In this document: positions 53,128 to 63,700 of the stretch, one piece after another
How the letters are laid out: every line of letters starts with the position of its first letter
Position numbering within the stretch: the first letter of the stretch is position 1
NCBI GenBank assembly: GCA_945910005.1
Contig: OX246741.1
Span: 37,628,276 to 37,692,275, forward strand
Reading direction: 5' to 3'
DNA from: Isoperla grammatica
Taxonomy: Eukaryota; Arthropoda; Insecta; Plecoptera; Perlodidae
Length of the DNA stretch: 64,000 nt
The notes under the pieces: model-generated
The model's database searches: none
Seen by the model: the letters and a program-made list of their open reading frames with translations, nothing else
Told to the model about the DNA's origin: nothing
Translations under genes and position numbers: made by a program

Positions 53128-53742
53128 ATGGAAGTAACTACGATTGTGATCTACATATAGGCAGTAATAAATTGGTTTCAAATCAAATGTTTACAGGTTG
53201 TTTATTGTTCTTTTCCATTCCTTACACCCTAAAATAATTTTTAAAAGCAACTTAATAGAAGATATTGCGTTAAAACTGTTGTTTTATGCTAAAACAAAAT
53301 CTTGAATGGCGGTTTCACGATGCAAAGAGGTACTGTATCCATTCCGGGATTTACGGATCCATTCCAGGCAATATTTGCCGGATTGGATTCGGAAAAAGTT
53401 ACAAAATCGCTTTCGCCTGCTTTCGATCCATATCGGCCCGGATCCAAACCGGAATAATTACAGAATAGGGGTCCTGTGCGGCCGCTGCGCGCGGGAAGAG
53501 CGAGGGGGGTGGGGGGGAGGGGAGTGTCTAAGGCATCACAGAACTCGCCCGCAGTAATGACAGCACGTAGCGACCAGCTGGCCACGCCCACAAGCTGGAA
53601 TTCACTGTAGCTTCAAGAAAAGTAGCCGCAGAAATATCGTCGCGTAATTTTTTTTTTTTTTTTTCAAATATAAGGTTCCGGATCCTAAAAATGGATTCGG
53701 GTAATTTCTGGATCCGGGTAACCCAGGTACCCTATGACATCC

Positions 53743-53746
<4 letters not shown>

Positions 53747-53780
<34 letters not shown>
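53747..53780. repeat. (TA)n microsatellite
   Basis: Short TA run at the right border of the foldback element. Confidence 0.9.
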
Positions 53781-53784
<4 letters not shown>

Positions 53785-53850
53785 TATAAAAGGACAATTA
53801 CTTGCTTTGAAAGTGAAACACCCAACCTCTCCTCTACTCAGTATCAGTCG
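53781..53850 (+). promoter_or_regulatory. possible TATA-type promoter of the hAT relic
   Basis: TCTATAAAAGG is followed about 60 bases later by CTCAGTATCAGTC, which contains initiator-like TCAGT. It lies upstream of a decayed hAT transposase on the same strand. Only the motifs support it. Confidence 0.35.
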
Positions 53851-54379
53851 GTTTCTGTGTCTCGTGTGAAACAGTCTAGTGCAACTTAGTTCGTGTCTCA
53901 ACTGTGTTATTTTAATTTAATTTAAACGAAAGTAAAATGTGAGCGTGGTATACCGATACGTTTTAAAGATGAGTAAACATACAAAATACAAACATAAGGC
54001 AAAAGCGAAAAGATAAAGAGTGCGCACTTCTTGTAACTGCCAGCAATGATTATGTTTTTGTGTTGGCAATAATTTGCATGTGTCAATTGCACTGAACATA
54101 AATTAAAACACGTCTTAAATTCGAGTGAAATTCAATTCACTTTGGAAATCGAAAATCCAACAAGTGCTTCTCATAACACAACACACCTATAACAGAAAAC
54201 CTCGATCCTTGTAGTAACACTCCTACCGTGTTAAACAGTGACATTCAAAACAGCGCAAAACCCATTTCCCCTAATGATGACGATAGAGTGAGTGTAGAAG
54301 TTCAAGTGGAATCACAAAGACCGTAGATTTTGCGTTGTCCCAAAAACATATTTCCTGCACAAAATTATAAACGAAAATG

Positions 54380-55250
54380 CACACCAATCTAACATGTTTA
54401 GCAAAATTTCCCTACTGATAAAGCTCTGTTTAATGGATCAGTTATTTCCATTGATCAACTTGAAATTCTTGTTGTTGAAGGTCCTTCTCAACCTCTGAAA
54501 GTGACATACCAAATTTAGTACGTATACTCCAAAGAGGCAGGCAATCTAAATTTTTCGTCCGCATACTATTTCGAAATAAATTCCATGCCTATTATTCTGG
54601 CTTATTCATTGCGAGACAATTGTGCATATTGCCATTACTGTTGGTTGATTGGTTCAAAAGAGGCACAAAGTTCTAGTTGGATGGCTTCTTCTACAAGAGA
54701 GAAACACAAACTCACATACTTCCGTGACTCTAGACAACATGATTGGTGAAATGAAAATGCGATGTGAAGGACTTAAAAATGTAACGGACTTGTTTGGTTT
54801 CCTCCACCCAAATAAATTACCCTCCGTGGAACGAGATACCCTAAAAAATCAAGTAGACCTACCATGCTAAAAATATTCATTTTTCTCAACAAACATTATA
54901 CATGAAATATCGTCATTCCAACAGTAATATTTTACTGAAGAGAGGGATACTACCACCGGTGTTCTTGCTTATTTGGATTTTATTTTAAAATCGTCATTGG
55001 AAGACGTTCTACCGGAAATGAGTGTTTTGTGCCGTGTGTTTTTAACCTTGCCTATTAGAATGCTAGTGCAGAACGGTGCATGAATACACTGCGGCGTGTG
55101 AAAACCTACACTCGTTCCACTATGAAACAAACACGACTAAGTGATCTTGCGCTTATGACTAACGAAAAAAATACTGTCGAGAGTTTGGACTTATCTCAAC
55201 TATTGGAAGCTTTTGCCAGGAAAAAGTCGAGCAGCGGGTGTCATGTTTAG
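54380..55250 (+). pseudogene. hAT transposase relic (ZMYM1-like)
   Basis: Fragments in several frames recall the zinc-finger-MYM1-like branch of hAT transposases. Around 54530-54700 a residue pattern with RDNCAYCHYCWL suggests the TTF-type zinc finger region. At 55080-55250 MNTLRRVKTYTRSTMKQTRLSDLALM is a clear match to the C-terminal dimerisation domain (ERSFS-LRRIKTYLRSTM type). Stops and frame changes break it in between. No terminal repeats were found for it. Confidence 0.6.
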
Positions 55251-56170
55251 AGCTTTGGTGAGTAATGAATTATGCTATATACTTGTATTAGGTAGTTTGT
55301 TAGTCATAAAAAATATGCCAAACAGGCTTTTGGTAAAATGCTGACCGGGCCCTTTTTCTGAAATTCGCTCCTGACCGAGGGTCGACTCCTCTATCCCCGA
55401 GCTAGGCCTACTCAAAACGGGCTCTAGTTCCTTTATTTATTTCTGTAGATGATTAATGAGGCTGCTTTGGGGAAAAGGAACAAATCCCCAGCACTTTTTA
55501 ATTTCTAAAGGTGAAGGGTTGATTTGAAATAATGTAAATATAGAATTGAAACAGTAGCTAATGAGGATGTATATCTAGAATGTGGTTTAATGATGTTTCC
55601 TCGTTATGGATATGTATAACAAATAACATAAACAGTATTGAAAATAGAATATAATATAAGCCACTATCTAACTACTAACTAGTAACTAGTGATAACCACT
55701 ACCACAATGGCACGTAAGCTTATGACAAGTACTCAAGCACGCGGGGCCCCTTACGTAACGAGATTTACTTCTGAAGATATCATTTATTACACATGGTGAG
55801 AAACCAAGTGCCAACTGGTAGAAAATGAAAATAGTACATGATAACTGTGTGATAAAAAACTAACCTGAACTTATAATAATACCAACTTGATTTTTGCAAG
55901 CTAAGCAAATGTCTCAAAAGGTGCATAAAGCAACTTCCACTGAGTGAAAAATGGGAGGATTTAACATCGCCAGAGTTTTAGCGGGAACAGCGGGGACGAT
56001 GTTATTAAACCGGACGTGGCAACCATGCGATGTGGAATGTCAGCCAGAAATTGCTTTAAGCCCACACACAAGTATAGTATAATGTGGATAGTATCATAGG
56101 CCTAAATGTCTGAAAGTGACAAACGGAACCTTATATCTGTATAACAAAATAACTGCGTAAACACGTTACA
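55251..56170. other. unassigned AT-rich DNA
   Basis: No gene supported; frames are short and unlike known families. Confidence 0.3.
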
Positions 56171-56173
56171 TTA

Positions 56174-56526
56174 CAGGGCTTGTTCCAAGCTAGTTCACAT
56201 ACGCGCAGCGCTGGCGGTACAAACATTGAAAGATGGCGTAGAATGTTTACGTTTGATCGAGGTGACAGCATATTTTAAATAATCTCCCTACCCCAATTCT
56301 GACTGAGGCGTATGTTTATAATATTTAGTATTTACCTAAGCTTAAAGGTCTAGCTACTTTGTCACAGGAATGAATTTGAAGTGGTTGGGTAGCATAGAAA
56401 TCTTGAAACATTAGAAGATATTTAGCAGCTGTCACTTGTCAGACTGCAATGTTTGTACCGTCCCCCGTGCGGGGGATCTCGTGAGTAAAAACGGAACTTT
56501 CATTGATGATGTAAATAGGAACAAGC
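56174..56526. mobile_element. MITE with GGCTTGTTCC termini
   Basis: CAGGGCTTGTTCC at the left faces GGAACAAGCC at the right, and GGCGGTACAAACATTG (about 56213) faces CAATGTTTGTACCGTCC (about 56447). No clean target duplication was found, perhaps because another element inserted at its right edge. Confidence 0.5.
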
Positions 56527-56534
56527 CTTATAGC

Positions 56535-57159
56535 CAGAGGCAGGAGTTTATGGTATTAACAATAAATGTGATTTTCTTAACTAGTGTTTTGTTCACAGAT
56601 GTGGACATTTTAGGTACTTGTGGTGCTGGAAATGACATTTTTTTTCGCGCGAATTTCGGCGATTTTTAAGTATAGCCGCGATTTGAGCGATTCTACCCAT
56701 CATTCACGAATAACGTTGGAATAAAATAAATTAATGACAAATTTGCGATTTACCATCCAATTTTTACGTTTTTGTGTCAACAGTCACGTCACGGCCGAAC
56801 GGCGTCCTCGGCAACGCACTGCAATTTGGAGACATAGATTAAGGAAACTAGTGTGAGTAGGCCTACAATAAGTGCTCACTGTTTTATTTTACATAGGCAT
56901 ACTCAGTGATTCATTGATTAATTAATGTGTTTATAGTTGTACTATGTAGCCTACATAATAAATGTAGGTTGATACATATTTGTGTTATAATTTTTAGCCT
57001 ATGCATTTTCCATGGTCCCAAAGTAGCCAAAAATAGAAAAAAAATTAACACCGCTATAAAAACGATTTTTCCCAAAATATTCAACACCAATTCACCACCT
57101 TTTTAAAATCTTAAAAACGAAATATTCAAAAAAATTTCACCATGAACTCCTGCCTCTGC
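56535..57159. mobile_element. hAT-type MITE (CAGAGGCAGGAGTT termini)
   Basis: CAGAGGCAGGAGTTTATGGT and ACCATGAACTCCTGCCTCTG... form 20-bp inverted termini with one non-Watson-Crick position (or close to it). The 8-bp duplication CTTATAGC is perfect (56527-56534, 57160-57167). The 625 bp have no coding capacity. Confidence 0.9.
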
Positions 57160-57167
57160 TTATAGCT

Positions 57168-57452
57168 AAATAAGAGATTCTCCTCGCTAATGGGATCCAA
57201 ACAAAATTGTTGTCACTATGGTAAATTTCGACTAAATATGGTTAAACATTAATTACTACAAACACTGTATACAACTGAAACTACTTCTACTAACATGATG
57301 TTATGGTAAATATGTGGCAACAAAAACTAACATGGTAAACAAAAGGTCCTGCGAGTCTGACGTGACGTCACATGTGACACCTACGCACGAAATGGGCTAC
57401 GTACAGGGTGAGGATAAAATAGGTAGAAAAAAATAAAAAAACTGACGTCTTC
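57168..57452. other. unassigned AT-rich DNA before minisatellite
   Basis: Nothing recognised. Confidence 0.3.
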
Positions 57453-58687
57453 TAACGCACCCGGCGTCTATACTTCCTTAGGGAGCTGTCTCCTACACCA
57501 AACTGTCCGCTGCTGACTAACGCACCCGGCGTCTATACTTCCTTAGGGAGCTGTCTCCTACACCAAACTGTCCGCTGCTGACTAACGCACCCGGCGTCTA
57601 TACTTCCTTAGGGAGCTGTCTCCTACACCAAACTGTCCGCTGCTGACTAACGCACCCGGCGTCTATACTTCCTTAGGGAGCTGTCTCCTACACCAAACTG
57701 TCCTCTGCTGACTAACGCACCCGGCGTCTATACTTCCTTAGGGAGCTGTCTCCTACACCAAACTGTCCGCTGCTGACTAACGCACCCGGCGTCTATACTT
57801 CCTTAGGGAGCTGTCTCCTACACCAAACTGTCCTCTGCTGACTAACGCACCCGGCGTCTATACTTCCTTAGGGAGCTGTCTCCTACACCAAACTGTCCGC
57901 TGCTGACTAACGCACCCGGCGTCTATACTTCCTTAGGAAGCTGTCTCCTACACCAAACTGTCCGCTGCTGACTAACGCACCCGGCGTCTATACTTCCTTA
58001 GGAAGCTGTCTCCTACACCAAACTGTCCGCTGCTGACTAACGCACCCGGCGTCTATACTTCCTTAGGAAGCTGTCTCCTACACCAAACTGTCCGCTGCTG
58101 ACTAACGCACCCGGCGTCTATACTTCCTTAGGGAGCTGTCTCCTACACCAAACTGTCCGCTGCTGACTAACGCACCCGGCGTCTATACTTCCTTAGGGAG
58201 CTGTCTCCTACACCAAACTGTCCGCTGCTGACTAACGCACCCGGCGTCTATACTTCCTTAGGGAGCTGTCTCCTACACCAAACTGTCCGCTGCTGACTAA
58301 CGCACCCGGCGTCTATACTTCCTTAGGGAGCTGTCTCCTACACCAAACTGTCCGCTGCTGACTAACGCACCCGGCGTCTATACTTCCTTAGGGAGCTGTC
58401 TCCTACACCAAACTGTCCGCTGCTGACTAACGCACCCGGCGTCTATACTTCCTTAGGGAGCTGTCTCCTACACCAAACTGTCCGCTGCTGACTAACGCAC
58501 CCGGCGTCTATACTTCCTTAGGGAGATGTCTCCTACACCAAACTGTCCTCTGCTGACTAACGCACCCGGCGTCTATACTTCCTTAGGGAGCTGTCTCCTA
58601 CACCAAACTGTCCGCTGCTGACTAACGCACCCGGCGTCTATACTTCCTTAGGGAGCTGTCTCCTACACCAAACTGTCCGCTGCTGAC
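57453..58687. repeat. 19 x 65-bp minisatellite
   Basis: Units start TAACGCACCCGGCGTC and recur every 65 bp without length change (57453, 57518, 57583 and so on). Variants are few: GGAAGCTG in three neighbouring units (about 57935-58070), TCCTCTGCTG in three units, GGGAGATG in one. The self-complementary AGGGAGCTGTCTCCT lies in each. No frame is coding. Confidence 0.96.
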
Positions 58688-58755
58688 AACTGACGGGAAA
58701 ACTACAATAATACACCAAACGTAGTATGGCCACTAATTAAGTCGTGCAGTAGCTG

Positions 58756-59283
58756 CAGTGTTGTTAAGTAGCGCGCTACTTGTAGCATGTCACATTTTTT
58801 GGTAGCGAGACTGTAGCGTGCTTCATTTGAAAATGCGGTTAAGTAGCGAGTAGCAAGCTACTATAGTATTTGTTGCGAAAAATTGCCGCTGCTCCATTTT
58901 TGCAATCAACAAATACAAGTTTGTTTTGCCTGCCACAATTCCCACCGTCACAGGTTCGGAATGACGACTGTCATTGCCCTTCTTGCTCTATAGTCCCAAG
59001 GCCGTATGCCCAGCGCTGAGTTTGCTGTTTCACCCGTGAGCTGCGATATGAGTATGTCTCACTTCCGGACCGTACCGTCGTTGCAATAAATAGTACGTAC
59101 TCTTCGTCCTTTATAAAAAATAAAAGTAGCTCTAAAGTAGCGTCACTACTGTTTTTGAGTAGCTGTGCAAGTAGCGAGCTACTTACAAATTACTGAAGCT
59201 GAAAAGTAGCAAAGTTACTTTCAAAGATCAACTAGCTATAGCTGTAACAGTGCTACTTTTACAAAGTAGCTTTAACAATACTG
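58756..59283. mobile_element. hAT-type MITE (CAGTGTTGTTAAGTAGC termini)
   Basis: CAGTGTTGTTAAGTAGC at the left and a diverged inverted partner ending TTAACAATACTG at the right. The 8-bp flanks AGTAGCTG and CTTAGCTG agree at six positions. Subterminal DNA is full of AGTAGC and GCTACT in both orientations. Confidence 0.7.
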
Positions 59284-59379
59284 CTTAGCTGTACAACCTG
59301 CAGAAAACTGTGGGGCAGAGCAGAGCAGTCATTCTATAAAAATGGTCCATCTGTAGCTATGGGATCAGCTATATATCAA

Positions 59380-59957
59380 CCACATTTCATCTATTACAAA
59401 AAAACTACGAAACACGATTTACAAACTCTACAATCTACGAAACATTCTCTCTTTTCCTACGCTAAGAATTGTATACCACGCATTGTTCCAATCAGTAGCA
59501 CATTATGGTATCCTAGGGTGGGGTGGAACGTATATGGCACACATAGAACAATTAATTATAATGCAAAAGATCGTTCTAAAAGTAATGCTAAAGAAACCAC
59601 GCCAATATCCATCCTCACTTGTATATATAGAAAGCCAAACACTTGATATTAGAAAGCTGTATGTTAAATCCTTAATCAACTATGTGCACCTAAACAAAAA
59701 TACCGGAATAATCAAAACAATTAATCACATCTCATAAATACAAGGGTAAACACTAACCAAAATTTTATTATACACAGACCATCAAAAGATATCACTCAAA
59801 GACATGCTCTCTACCTAGGACCTCGAATATACAACAAAATTACAAACTCGATGAAAATAAAGCAAGAATCTAAATCTAGATTCAAGCAATCCTTGAAACA
59901 TTGGCTCACTACAACATCCACGGAAACAATAGAAAATCTCGTAAACCTAAAAGAATA
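59380..59957 (+). pseudogene. LINE reverse transcriptase C-terminal relic
   Basis: Two frames together give HYGILGWGGTYMAHIEQLIIMQKIVLKVMLKKPR, then, after about 59740, HRPSKDITQRHALYLGPRIYNKI and SRFKQSLKHWL, ending at TAA near 59957. YGILGWG...LQK...R...KP, then PRIYN and FK...LK..L are the usual C-terminal landmarks of Jockey/CR1-like LINEs. The catalytic region is missing and the frame is broken. Confidence 0.65.
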
Positions 59958-60403
59958 AACCCCTTACAAAATGATACTATGCTAGACAGTCTCTAAATTT
60001 AAATATGGCTATCATTGCAATGGATTAACGTGCAATATATAACAATAGGGAAGTCTCATCAAAAATAAATATTCCTCAAAGCACCTAAAAATGGAAGATC
60101 ATTATCTAAAAATACGGGCGGTATAATTTTTATATCTGAGAAGCGTATATTTCTAATTCTATTAGCATTTTAAGTTTGAAAACGGCTCTTGACGTCATAT
60201 CTCATGTATACAACTGCCTCCTTGAAGTATTCTTAATAATATCAATGATATTTAGTTGGACATTTTACAATATCTAGGATGCAGTGACTTTACAACAATG
60301 TCTTGTTTGCCACTGTTTTCTTCAGAAAATACATTTAGATACAGTATTTACCATTTAACGTGTTTAAAATAATGCAATTATTTAACATATTGTTGTTAAT
60401 TAA
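59958..60403. other. unassigned AT-rich DNA before copia element
   Basis: Nothing recognised apart from a possible 3' untranslated tail of the LINE relic. Confidence 0.3.
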
Positions 60404-60736
60404 TGTTGAGCAGTGTTCATTTACTAACTAGAAATAAACGTTGGTTCAGTTAGAGTCTTATGAGAGCAATAATCTACTAAAGGGTGGGATTTCAGTACTA
60501 TTTGTATGATATAAAATATTGTTTATGTTAGAATTATTGTGGAATGACTTACTGCATGGACACACATAACGATAAATACTTTAGTTTAATTAAAGAATGT
60601 ACAATTTTGCTATCATCGCCTCAGCCGCCGACGTCGTTATCGGTTACCAAAACATCAACAACAAGTTCACAAAGTTCTTTGGTTTCAAAGACTAACGTCT
60701 CTTAATGTTCAAGGAAGCGGTGAACAACTTCTAACA
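60404..60736 (-). repeat. copia element 3' LTR (inferred)
   Basis: On the minus strand TGTTAGAAGTTG starts right after a purine run and the segment ends CTCAACA at 60404. The other LTR is beyond the window, so the far border is a guess from the TG/CA rule. Confidence 0.5.
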
Positions 60737-60749
60737 CTCCCCCTTGTTC
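60737..60749 (-). other. copia element polypurine tract
   Basis: AACAAGGGGGAG on the minus strand abuts TGTTAG. Confidence 0.7.
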
Positions 60750-60759
60750 ATCACCTTCC

Positions 60760-63700
60760 TCATGACATCTCGCACAATCCTATTTGGAACCGATGTTGGG
60801 CAGTCTTCCTTGGTGTGATTGTCTTCGTCATCATGTCTGCGAGGTTATCTTCTGTTGGTACATACGTGAATTCAAGTTGCCGAGACTCTACCTTTTCTCG
60901 CAAAAAGAAATGTTGAATGTCAATGTGTTTGCTTCTCTCTGAAGTTGTGTAATTTTTCGCCAGTGCGATAGCTCCCTGGTTGTCTGCCAAAACTGTCTGT
61001 GTGGTACATTTTAGTGTATCTGCACCTATCTCTTTCAAGAAGCTTTGCAGCCAGAGGACTTCTTTCGATGCATGGCTCATTGCAACGTACTCAGCTTCCA
61101 CCGTCGAGAGTGCGGTCGTCCTCTGCTTCTTACTGCTCCATGATATTGCTGCGCCGGCTAACATGAACAAATAACCATTAATAGATCTTCGATCTATTTT
61201 GCAGCTCGCCCAATCCGCATCGCAGAACGCTTTCATCTCTTCTCCGGTCCTTTTATACGTCAAACCTAAAGTTTTCGTCTGTTTGACATATCGTAGTATG
61301 TGCTTGACTCCTGTCCAGTGATCTCTACTCGGTCGATCATTGAACTGGCTCATATATGTGACAGAAAATGCCAGGTCGGGTCTTGTTCCTCCTGCAAGAT
61401 ACAACAATCCTCCAACTGCTCGCCTGTACTGGTAGGCTCCGTCTCCAGTCATAACTTCGTTCTCTGTCGCCTTGTTGAACTTCATTCCAGGATCAAGTGG
61501 CGTTGATGCCCCTTTGGCGTCTTCCATCCCGAATGTGTTCAGTAGTTCTCGGACATAAGTTGTTTGGTCTAGAGTTAGTGAACCATCTTCTTTTCTGTCC
61601 ACACGCATAGATAGTATATGTTTCGCTCTTCCCAAGTCTTTTATGTTAAATTCTTTGCCTATTTTTGTTATAAATGTCTTGATTATTTCTTCGTCTTTGG
61701 ATATCATCAACAAATCATCAACGTATACGCCTACGATGAAGTCACGATCTTCATTAAAATAAATGCATGGATCAGCCTTCGATCGTTGAAGTCCACTTAA
61801 TTGAAGGAACTCGTCGAGTTTTGTGTTCCACTCTCTTCCCGATTGATGCAAACCATAAAGACTCTTCTTCAGCATACATACTTCGTCTCTTCTTCCTGTC
61901 TTGCACCATGGACTTGGCTGTTCCATATAAACTTCTTCCTTCAATGTTCCATTTAGATATGCCGCTGTGACATCGAGTTGATGTACTTCCCAGTTTCGTT
62001 CAGCTGCCAACGCCAGGAGGATTCTAATTGACTTTATCTTCACAACTGGAGAATACGTCTCGTGATAGTCGATGCCTTCTACTTGCGTATGTCCCTGTGC
62101 GACCAATCTAGCTTTGTATCTGTCCAGATTTCCATCTTCGTCAAATTTCTTTTTAAGGATCCATTTACATCTGACAATCCGTCTTCCATTTGGTCGTGGG
62201 ACTAGAACCCATGTCTCATTCCGACTTAGATTATCTAACTCCTCTTGAATAGCAGCTTCCCATTTCCCAGCATCAGGTCTGGATAAAGCTTCTTCCACTG
62301 TACTAGGATCTTGTTCGGTATCCTGTTGCACATCTGCATTGCAGGCATAACATTTCTTCTCCTGCGTCTTCTTCTTAGCCAGTCGTTCCGAACGTCTTGG
62401 AATTACGTCCACGTCAAAATTTCGATCAACAACAGTTTGCGATTCAATTAACATAGGGTGGTTTTCATTCATCTCCCCCATGTCATCAACCTGCTGCTCT
62501 CGTTCTGCATTTCCATGTCTATCTGCGGGATGCGTCTCGTCTTCCACGCTCTTCACGCTAAACAGAATATCTTCTTCACAATCAGTACTTGTACGCGGGG
62601 TTGTTTTATTTGTCGTTGTCTTACATGGAAATGAATACTCGTCAAATACCACATTTCGACACACAAATATTTCGTCGGTTTTCATGTTCCATAATTTGTA
62701 ACCCTTAACACCGTCAGGATATCCTATTAGCACACACTCTTCTGACTTTGCATCAAGCTTCGATTTCTTCTTTCTTGGATTTACAACACACCAAGCCTTA
62801 CATCCATAGACTCGTGTGTGGTTTAGTTTCGGTTCTTTTCCCAACCATAAACTCTCTGGCACCTTCCCGTCAACGGCATTAGACGGACATTTGTTTCTAA
62901 TGTAGCATGCCGTATTAAGTGCGTCAGCCCATAATGTTTTTGAAATCCCAGATTCAATTAGTAAACATCTCGTCATGTCCATTATTGTTTGATTCATTCT
63001 TTCAGCAACTCCATTTTGTTGCGGAGTTCCAGGAACTGTGGTCTGCCGTTGAATGCCATAACGCTTCAGATAAGCATTGAATTCATTACTGATATATTCA
63101 CCACCATTGTCACTTCTTAACACTTTCACCTGCCTTCCATGCTTATTTTCGGCCATTCGACGGTATTCATCAAACTTGTTGAGGACATCACTCTTCTTCT
63201 TTATGGGAAACACCACAGTGTACCTCGTGTAGTCATCAATAAAAGTGACGAAGTAATTTGAACCACCTTTTGATCTAGGTTCTACTTTACCAACTACATC
63301 TGAATGGATCAACTCCAGTGGCGCTGTTGCTCGAGTAGCTTCTCCTACAGCGAAACTCTTGCATTTCAGTTTTCCCAGGGTACAAACTTCACAATTTACC
63401 ACTTCTCCTTCATTCTTCTTCTTCTGGTTTTTATTTGGTTTGTTACAATCGATTAATGTTTCTACTGCGTCTAGATGAAGATGACCTAATCTTCTGTGCC
63501 ACAGGGATCTGTTATTTCCCTTTGTGAATTTAGCCTTGGGAACAACTTCTTCTAATTTGTACAGTCTTCCCTCGCGAAAAGCTGTGAGTATAACAACTCC
63601 ATTTTTCTCTAAAACTTGTGCTTTTCCATTTTTGAAAACGACTTCTAACCCTCTTTCTTCCAGCCTTCCAACTGAAATAAGGTTGCTATCCAAATTTGGT

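Larger units (their letters stand above)
52067..53746. mobile_element. foldback element inserted in a TA repeat
   Basis: TTAGGGATGTCATAGGGTA at the left is mirrored exactly at the right (TACCCTATGACATCCCTAA), and TA repeats lie on both sides. A second inverted pair (GGACCCCTATTCT at 52249, AGAATAGGGGTCC ending 53474) lies inside, and poly-C (52155) faces a G-rich run (53505), so much of the element can fold back on itself. CGGATCC motifs recur. No transposase is seen. The inner pair may mark a nested element of about 1.2 kb. Confidence 0.75.

Noticed and set aside
57453..58687. CRISPR-like array
   Set aside because: Units abut without unique spacers, and the context is eukaryotic; it is a minisatellite.
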